NCBI GenBank assembly: GCA_025057795.1
Contig: JANXEP010000028.1
Coordinates: 1-8,566 of the forward strand
DNA length: 8,566 bases
Reading direction: 5' to 3'
Origin: Candidatus Bathyarchaeota archaeon
GTDB lineage: Archaea; Thermoproteota; Bathyarchaeia; Bathyarchaeales; UBA233
Shown here: positions 5,105-8,566 of the stretch, one piece after another
How positions within the stretch are numbered: position 1 is the first letter of the stretch
Layout: each line of letters begins with the position of its first letter
Made by a program: the position numbers and the translations under genes
Notes under the pieces: model-generated
What the model saw: only the letters and a program-made list of their open reading frames with translations
What the model was told of the DNA's origin: nothing
The model's database searches: none

Positions 5105-6418
5105 TTGGAAAAGGCAGACATTCTAATTCAAGACTGCATAATCTTGCCCATGAACACTAAAGAGGTTATAGCGGATGGTGCCGTAGCTATAAAAGACGGC
5201 CAGATAATCTTCGTTGGAAAACAAGCCTTGGTTAGGGGCATAAGGGCGGAAAAGCGGATAAAAGCAAAAGGGAAGGTTGCGCTTCCAGGATTTGTAAATA
5301 GCCACACTCACGTGTCCATGACCCTTTTCCGAGGCTTAGCCGAAGACAAGCCCCTAGATGTCTGGCTTAAAGAGGCGATATGGCCATTAGAGGCTAAACT
5401 CACTCCTAGAGACATCTATGCAGGGGCCCTTCTAGGGTGCTTAGAGATGATTAAAAGCGGGACTACATGCTTTGCAGACATGTATTTCCACGAGGAAGCC
5501 GTGGCGGAAGCCGTTAGGGAAAGCGGTTTGAGGGCTGTTCTTGCAGAAGGCATAATTGAAGTTGGAAACAAGGCGCTCGGCGAAAAAATGCTGGAAAAAA
5601 GCGTAAAATTCGCCGAGAAGTTTGACGGTTACGCTGAAGGACGAGTGAGAACTATGCTTGGCCCCCACGCAGCCTACAGTTGTAGTCCGGAGCTTTTAGC
5701 AAAAGTAAGGGAGAAAGCTGAAGAACTTGAGGTGGGCGTTCATGTGCACTTGGCAGAGACCAGCGAAACTTTTAAAGACTCTGAAAATCGCAGTTATAGT
5801 GAAGTTGAATTTCTAAACAGGCTGAACTTCTTTAAGGGCCATGTTCTTGCAGCCCACTGCATAAATTTGTCCGAGAAGGACATGCACATCCTTGCAGAAC
5901 ATAATGTTAACGTAGCCTACGTTCCGGTAGCCAATATGAAACTTGGATTGGGCGCGGCAAGAATAAAAGAACTGGCAAGCTTAAACGTTAACGTGGCTCT
6001 GGGCACCGATGGACCGGCTAGCAACAACACCCTAGACATGCTGGAAACAATAAAGGTCGGAGCCTTACTCCAAAAACTTGTATACCGAAATCCTGAGGCG
6101 TTACCCGCCTACAATGTTTTAAGAATGGCAACCTTGAATGGAGCCAAAGCCCTTGGCCTTGAAGATAGCATAGGCTCGCTGGAAACGGGTAAAAAAGCGG
6201 ACATAATTCTCATAGACCTTTCAAAACCCCACCTAAAACCCCTACACGACGTTTACGCAGCCATAGTCTACTCGGCCCGTGGAAGTGACGTGGATACAGT
6301 AATCGTTGACGGGAAAATTTTGATGGAAAAACGGAGGGTCAAAACCTTAAGAGGAGAAGTTATGGAAAAGGCTGAAAGAAACGCGTTAGAGCTGCTCTCA
6401 CGTGCATCAAAAGCTTAA
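5105..6418 (+). CDS. mtaD: Amidohydrolase, 5-methylthioadenosine/S-adenosylhomocysteine (or 5'-deoxyadenosine) deaminase type
   Basis: The 437-residue cytoplasmic enzyme has the cytosine-deaminase-like amidohydrolase layout. A small N-terminal beta domain ends in VALPGFVNSHTHVSMTLFRGLAED, with metal ligands His67 and His69. FADMYFHE (123-130) and GPHAAYSCS (186-194) are substrate-pocket motifs of MTA/SAH deaminases. HVHLAETSE (213-221) carries a metal-binding His215 and catalytic Glu218. His251 (AAHC) and Asp302 (LGTDGPASNN) complete the site. Family members deaminate MTA, SAH, adenosine or 5'-deoxyadenosine to the inosine analogues. In methanogens the homologue DadD recycles 5'-deoxyadenosine from radical-SAM reactions, so the exact substrate is open. 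Start TTG at 5105 follows GGGGG by five bases, and no ATG lies before the conserved domain. The kinase gene follows after 33 bases, consistent with an operon. Confidence 0.88.
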   Translation: MEKADILIQDCIILPMNTKEVIADGAVAIKDGQIIFVGKQALVRGIRAEKRIKAKGKVALPGFVNSHTHVSMTLFRGLAEDKPLDVWLKEAIWPLEAKLTPRDIYAGALLGCLEMIKSGTTCFADMYFHEEAVAEAVRESGLRAVLAEGIIEVGNKALGEKMLEKSVKFAEKFDGYAEGRVRTMLGPHAAYSCSPELLAKVREKAEELEVGVHVHLAETSETFKDSENRSYSEVEFLNRLNFFKGHVLAAHCINLSEKDMHILAEHNVNVAYVPVANMKLGLGAARIKELASLNVNVALGTDGPASNNTLDMLETIKVGALLQKLVYRNPEALPAYNVLRMATLNGAKALGLEDSIGSLETGKKADIILIDLSKPHLKPLHDVYAAIVYSARGSDVDTVIVDGKILMEKRRVKTLRGEVMEKAERNALELLSRASKA

Positions 6419-6451
6419 AGGTTTATGATAGAGAGCTAATTTTATCTAGGT

Positions 6452-8182
6452 ATGCTTTCAGGTGAAACATTGTCACATCCGCCGAGCGTGTTGATTGAAG
6501 CTGTAAGAAGACATATTGTAAACCTTTGCAGAAATATTGCTAACTCCCGCCCCATAATTGGAATTTGCGTATGCGGTGATTGTGTCTTTAGCTTGCAGGG
6601 CAGGAACGTGCCCATCGAGATACTTATAATCCTTGAAGGTTTTCAGCCTAGACTCATGAATTACCTAAAGTTTTTTGATGACAGAGTCATCATCCTTTAC
6701 GTGGTTGACAGGTGGATTTTCGAGAGGGATATAAATGATGGTTTTTTGGGCGAAGCCTTTGCCGTTCACCTGATTTTTCCATACATACCCATCACAGGGG
6801 AAGATTACTTTAAAGCCAAAGAAGTTGAGCTGAAAAAGCGCTTAATCCGTGAGCTTTTGGAAAACTTGGTGCTTAATTTTCCAGAACTCTCACGGGAGCT
6901 TTACATAAAGCCTGAATATTTTGTCTACGAAGCCGTGCTGAACAGAGCCCGTCTTTTCCCGCCGATGTTTCATAGCCTGTCAGCCTTTTTATGTGAAGAT
7001 TTTAGGGATGCGAATCTAAAGCGCGTTATGGGGGGATACGCCTACGCATTGGAAGAGTTGGAAAGAGAAGGGGCTGTTAGACGCTTGGATGGCTACGTTA
7101 AAATTTCTGAAGGATTTGCAGAGAGCATAAAAGGTAAAAAAGTTCGCTTTATAAGCCTCCTAAAATCTGCACAGAAAGCCTTGTTTCTCTCGCTTCTCGG
7201 AACTTTTCCAAAAATTTTTAGAGTTCTTTCGCAGAATAAAGAAGTGCTTTTTAAGCTTAAGTTTTTTGAAGGTGAAAACTTGACAAGTGCCGAAGATCCG
7301 AAAGCATATTTATTCATGCCCACCGCTAGCGGCCTAGTCTCCCTAGCCAGCCAAGTGGATATTGAAGCCTTTGCGAGGAAGATACTCTTGACGGATGTTA
7401 ATGCAAAAATAGAGGTTGTGAGGCTCGGCGGGGTTCTGAATGATGTGTACCTCGTTAAGGTTACAGCAGATGGCGAGGTTAAGAAGATTGTTGCTAAAAG
7501 CTTTAAGGATTGGTCTGGGCTTAAATGGTTCCCCTTAACCTTATGGACTGTTGGAACTAAAACTTTCGCTCTTCTTGGGCAGTCGAGGCTTGAAAGGGAG
7601 TGCGCCATAAACCAGTTACTATACTCTAAAGGTTTTCTGGTTCCGAAGCTTTTGGGCGCAAGTTCCAAGAAAAGGCTTGTTTTCATGGAATATCTGGAAG
7701 GGGAAAGCCTAGAAAAAGTGGTGAAAAGAATCTTAAGTTCAAAGTCAAAAAGCGAAGTTGAGGAGGATTTAAAAACCGTGGAGCGGGTTGGCGAAACATT
7801 TGCAAAAATTCATGCTTTAGGCGTCGCTCTGGGCGATGCAAAACCTGAAAATATTTTGGTTGGAGAGAAAGGCGAAATTTACCTATTGGATTTTGAGCAA
7901 GCTTCGAGAAAGGGAGATAACGCATGGGACATAGCCGAGTTTCTTTATTATGTGGGGCATTACGCCTCGCCCTTTACAAGCACACGCCAAATAGAACTTA
8001 TCACGAAGATTTTCCTTAAAGGTTATTTAGGAGCGGGAGGAAGCCCTAAAGCTGTCAAGGCGGCGGGAAAGCCGAAATACACAAAGGTTTTCAGCGTGTT
8101 CGCCTTGCCACACATCATTTTCACAATATCGAATTTTTGTCAAAAAGCTGACAGGTTGGGACAAAAGCATGGTGAAGCTTGA
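6452..8182 (+). CDS. Bud32/RIO-like protein kinase with N-terminal degenerate nucleotidyltransferase-like and helix-turn-helix-like regions
   Basis: The C-terminal 250 residues are a small eukaryotic-type kinase. The glycine-loop-like segment LGGVLNDVYLV is at 325-335 and the ATP-anchoring Lys349 lies in VAKSF. A probable helix-C Glu is 381 or 383, the hinge FMEYLEG is at 411-417, and the catalytic loop GDAKPENIL (461-469) contains Asp462 and Asn467. The metal-binding segment LLDFE has Asp480. An insertion of about 30 residues (351-379) separates Lys349 from helix C. The N-terminal 125 residues resemble a nucleotidyltransferase fold (GICVCGDCVFSLQG, then PIEILIIL), but the usual GS and D-x-D are GD and P-I-E. 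Residues 186-220 look like a winged helix. Start: ATG 6452 is the longest; TTG 6470 has a better ribosome-binding site (AGGTGA, 6460-6465). Substrates are unknown. The gene overlaps the RNase J-like gene. Confidence 0.72.
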   Translation: MLSGETLSHPPSVLIEAVRRHIVNLCRNIANSRPIIGICVCGDCVFSLQGRNVPIEILIILEGFQPRLMNYLKFFDDRVIILYVVDRWIFERDINDGFLGEAFAVHLIFPYIPITGEDYFKAKEVELKKRLIRELLENLVLNFPELSRELYIKPEYFVYEAVLNRARLFPPMFHSLSAFLCEDFRDANLKRVMGGYAYALEELEREGAVRRLDGYVKISEGFAESIKGKKVRFISLLKSAQKALFLSLLGTFPKIFRVLSQNKEVLFKLKFFEGENLTSAEDPKAYLFMPTASGLVSLASQVDIEAFARKILLTDVNAKIEVVRLGGVLNDVYLVKVTADGEVKKIVAKSFKDWSGLKWFPLTLWTVGTKTFALLGQSRLERECAINQLLYSKGFLVPKLLGASSKKRLVFMEYLEGESLEKVVKRILSSKSKSEVEEDLKTVERVGETFAKIHALGVALGDAKPENILVGEKGEIYLLDFEQASRKGDNAWDIAEFLYYVGHYASPFTSTRQIELITKIFLKGYLGAGGSPKAVKAAGKPKYTKVFSVFALPHIIFTISNFCQKADRLGQKHGEA

Positions 8183-8566
8183 AACAGCCTTAACTTTTTA
8201 CGGTGGAATAAACGAGATCGGCGGGAACAAAATTCTGCTTACTGACAGAGACACGAAAATTTTTTTAGACTTTGGAATGTCCTTCGCGCTCAAAAGGCAG
8301 TATTATTCGCCTCCATTCCTCTCGCCTAAAAGCGAAAAAAGCCTGTTGGAGTTGGGGATACTCCCAAAAATCGAAGGCGTTTACCGTTTTGAAGATAAGG
8401 TAGCGGATATAGACGCCATCTTCATTTCTCACGGGCATATGGATCATTCCGCCTACCTTTCCTTCATAAAACGGGAAATTCCAGTCTATTGCGGAGAAAC
8501 AACAAAAATTATCTTGCAAGCCTTCGGAGAGATGCGCAAAACTGATTTGGAGTTTAACGTTGAAGG
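8169..8566 (+). CDS. RNase J-like metallo-beta-lactamase-fold hydrolase, N-terminal part (runs off the window)
   Basis: The frame opens with ATG at 8169, inside the last codons of the kinase gene (14-base overlap), and is still open at the right edge, giving 132 residues. It begins LTFYGGINEIGGNKILL, matching the G-G-x-x-E-I-G-x-N opening of RNase J-type proteins. LDFGMSF follows at about 34-40, and the zinc-binding motif SHGHMDHSA (H-x-H-x-D-H) lies at about 97-105. RNase J and its archaeal relatives are cytoplasmic two-zinc nucleases acting on RNA 5' ends, but the beta-CASP domain that would separate a nuclease from other family members lies beyond the window. An insertion rich in Lys and Glu (about 41-86) between the LDFG and HxHxDH motifs is longer than in compact family members. 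The overlap implies translational coupling with the kinase. Confidence 0.78.
   Translation, partial: MVKLETALTFYGGINEIGGNKILLTDRDTKIFLDFGMSFALKRQYYSPPFLSPKSEKSLLELGILPKIEGVYRFEDKVADIDAIFISHGHMDHSAYLSFIKREIPVYCGETTKIILQAFGEMRKTDLEFNVE

Noticed and set aside
7093..7686. Long minus-strand frame within the kinase gene
   Set aside because: The plus-strand frame shows clear kinase motifs here; the minus frame is a composition shadow without recognisable features.
8265..8519. Minus-strand frame opposite the RNase J-like gene
   Set aside because: The plus frame contains the HxHxDH zinc motif and family opening; the minus frame has no support.

Overview
The window most likely comes from an archaeal chromosome, probably a deep-branching TACK-type lineage such as Bathyarchaeia; the phylum is a guess. 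The signs are AT-rich TATA-type promoter elements, GGTGA or GGGGG Shine-Dalgarno sequences with several TTG starts, single-domain PadR regulators, a Bud32/RIO-like kinase fused to an N-terminal nucleotidyltransferase-like region, and an RNase J-type metallo-beta-lactamase protein. I see no insertion sequence, phage gene, CRISPR array, tRNA or rRNA. Coding density is high and no gap exceeds about 250 bases.

Layout. (1) Bases 1-522 hold the C-terminal half of an MFS transporter. It converges on (2), a minus-strand secreted, membrane-tethered double rhodanese protein with a heptad coiled-coil stalk (579-1826). (3) After a 160-base divergent promoter region comes a plus-strand pair: a DHDPS/KDG-aldolase-family lyase (1987-2904) and a glyoxylate-reductase-like 2-hydroxyacid dehydrogenase (about 2998-4016). 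The dehydrogenase is split by a one-base frameshift in a run of six A. (4) Two divergently transcribed PadR-family regulators (4013-4324 minus, 4568-5017 plus) share a 243-base control region rich in repeats and palindromes. (5) A plus-strand cluster begins with an MTA/SAH-type amidohydrolase (5105-6418), followed after 33 bases by the kinase fusion (6452-8182). The kinase gene overlaps by 14 bases an RNase J-like hydrolase that runs off the right edge.

How the genes may work together. The aldolase keeps its Schiff-base lysine but lacks the arginine that defines true dihydrodipicolinate synthase, so it probably cleaves or forms another 2-oxo acid. Because a glyoxylate/hydroxypyruvate-type reductase follows, a joint role in 2-oxo acid metabolism is plausible but unproven. 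The amidohydrolase would salvage adenosine-type by-products of S-adenosylmethionine chemistry. The kinase and RNase J-like genes look translationally coupled. The most unusual items are the kinase fusion with a degenerate nucleotidyltransferase-like N-terminus, the palindromic operators spaced three helical turns apart at the plus-strand PadR promoter, the coiled-coil rhodanese, and the frameshifted dehydrogenase. All assignments come from reading motifs by eye; no database search was run.
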